64,000 nt of DNA from Rhizorhabdus dicambivorans (GTDB taxonomy: Bacteria; Pseudomonadota; Alphaproteobacteria; Sphingomonadales; Sphingomonadaceae), in assembly GCF_002355275.1 (NCBI RefSeq), contig NZ_CP023449.1:62001-126000 (forward strand), in the 5' to 3' direction. Positions 63,779 through 64,000 of the stretch are shown here, in pieces. The translations under genes and the position numbers were made by a program. The notes under the pieces were generated by a model that saw only the letters and a list, made by a program, of their open reading frames with translations, ran no database searches and was not told the DNA's origin. How positions within the stretch are numbered: the stretch's first letter is position 1; every line of letters begins with the position of its first letter.

Positions 63779-63952
63779 ATGCTCATCCATGTCATCATCG
63801 TGCTGGTTATCGTCGGCATATTGCTGTGGCTGATCAACAATTATGTGCCGATGGACGGCAAGATCAAATCCATCCTCAACGCGGTGGTGGTGATCGTGGT
63901 GATCCTGTGGCTGCTCCAGGCGTTCGGCCTGCTCAGCGGCATCGGCATTTAA
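63779..63952 (+). CDS. Thivi_2564-family small membrane protein
   Basis: A 57-residue protein with two membrane helices: IHVIIVLVIVGILLWLI, a short loop NNYVPMDGKIKSI, and LNAVVVIVVILWLLQAFGLL, ending SGIGI. The NNYVPMD.KIK..LN loop is the signature of this small family of unknown function. AGGAGGG stands 6 bases before ATG 63779. A stress promoter precedes it. Confidence 0.85.
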   Translation: MLIHVIIVLVIVGILLWLINNYVPMDGKIKSILNAVVVIVVILWLLQAFGLLSGIGI

Positions 63953-64000
63953 TTTCTTCCGCGAGTTAACCCCGGCGCCCTCTCCGGTTTCCCCCTTTCC

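Overview
The window is high-GC DNA from an alphaproteobacterium, most likely a sphingomonad (Sphingomonas/Rhizorhabdus type). The evidence is internal: a trpG-trpD ... trpC-moaC-moeA-lexA-comEC-gltX-gltA gene order, a carotenoid lycopene cyclase (crtY), a GTTC-N7-GTTC alphaproteobacterial SOS box at lexA, EcfG-type (GGAAC-N17-GTT) general-stress promoters, ATGA stop/start couplings throughout, and dispersed short palindromic intergenic repeats. No rRNA, tRNA, insertion sequence, prophage or CRISPR array was found.

Layout. 1-3.2 kb: the start of a glycosyltransferase-like gene on the minus strand, then two ATP-grasp ligases and a sugar-nucleotidyltransferase-like protein. 3.2-6.6 kb: MaoC hydratase and CitE-like lyase, a monooxygenase-like dimer protein, a flavin-binding stress protein and a crotonase-like protein that looks circularly permuted. 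6.7-11.4 kb: three translationally coupled genes for a 2-oxoacid:ferredoxin oxidoreductase with a GltD-like iron-sulfur flavoprotein. 11.7-17.1 kb: a phytase/esterase-like autotransporter, an orphan adenine DNA methylase, a frameshifted LysR regulator and Ohr. 17.4-21.6 kb: a complete tripartite EmrAB-type efflux pump. 21.6-35.1 kb: an amine oxidase, then trpG-trpD, a 7.3-kb interruption (KaiC-like ATPase plus hybrid kinase behind an EcfG promoter, an iron-regulated TonB receptor, and three small metabolic proteins), then trpC-moaC-moeA and LexA-boxed lexA. 35.2-40.3 kb: comEC, gltX and citrate synthase.

40.3-47.6 kb: a ParE/RHH toxin-antitoxin pair followed by an unusual block of five genes (kinase-like, DUF2336, nucleotidyltransferase-like membrane protein, Hpt-like, large membrane coiled-coil protein). 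In this block both the kinase and the Hpt protein have lost their phospho-accepting histidine. It is the best candidate here for an undescribed system. 47.7-51 kb: ung, a second flavin-fold protein, an exported thioredoxin-fold protein, ThpR and a GST. 51.4-53.7 kb: an accessory patch with YefM/YoeB and MazE/MazF modules, each with a perfect palindromic operator, and a lower-GC gene with a 9-bp tandem repeat. 53.7-58.2 kb: thiC under a TPP riboswitch, crtY overlapping a LOG-family gene, a perfect three-way-junction repeat, and a GIY-YIG gene broken by an amber codon. 58.2-64 kb: a small lipoprotein, sucC, etfBA, a GAF protein, a Tat-exported amino-acid-oxidase-like protein and a 57-residue membrane protein behind a second EcfG promoter.

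All assignments come from reading motifs and translated sequence by eye. No database search was run.
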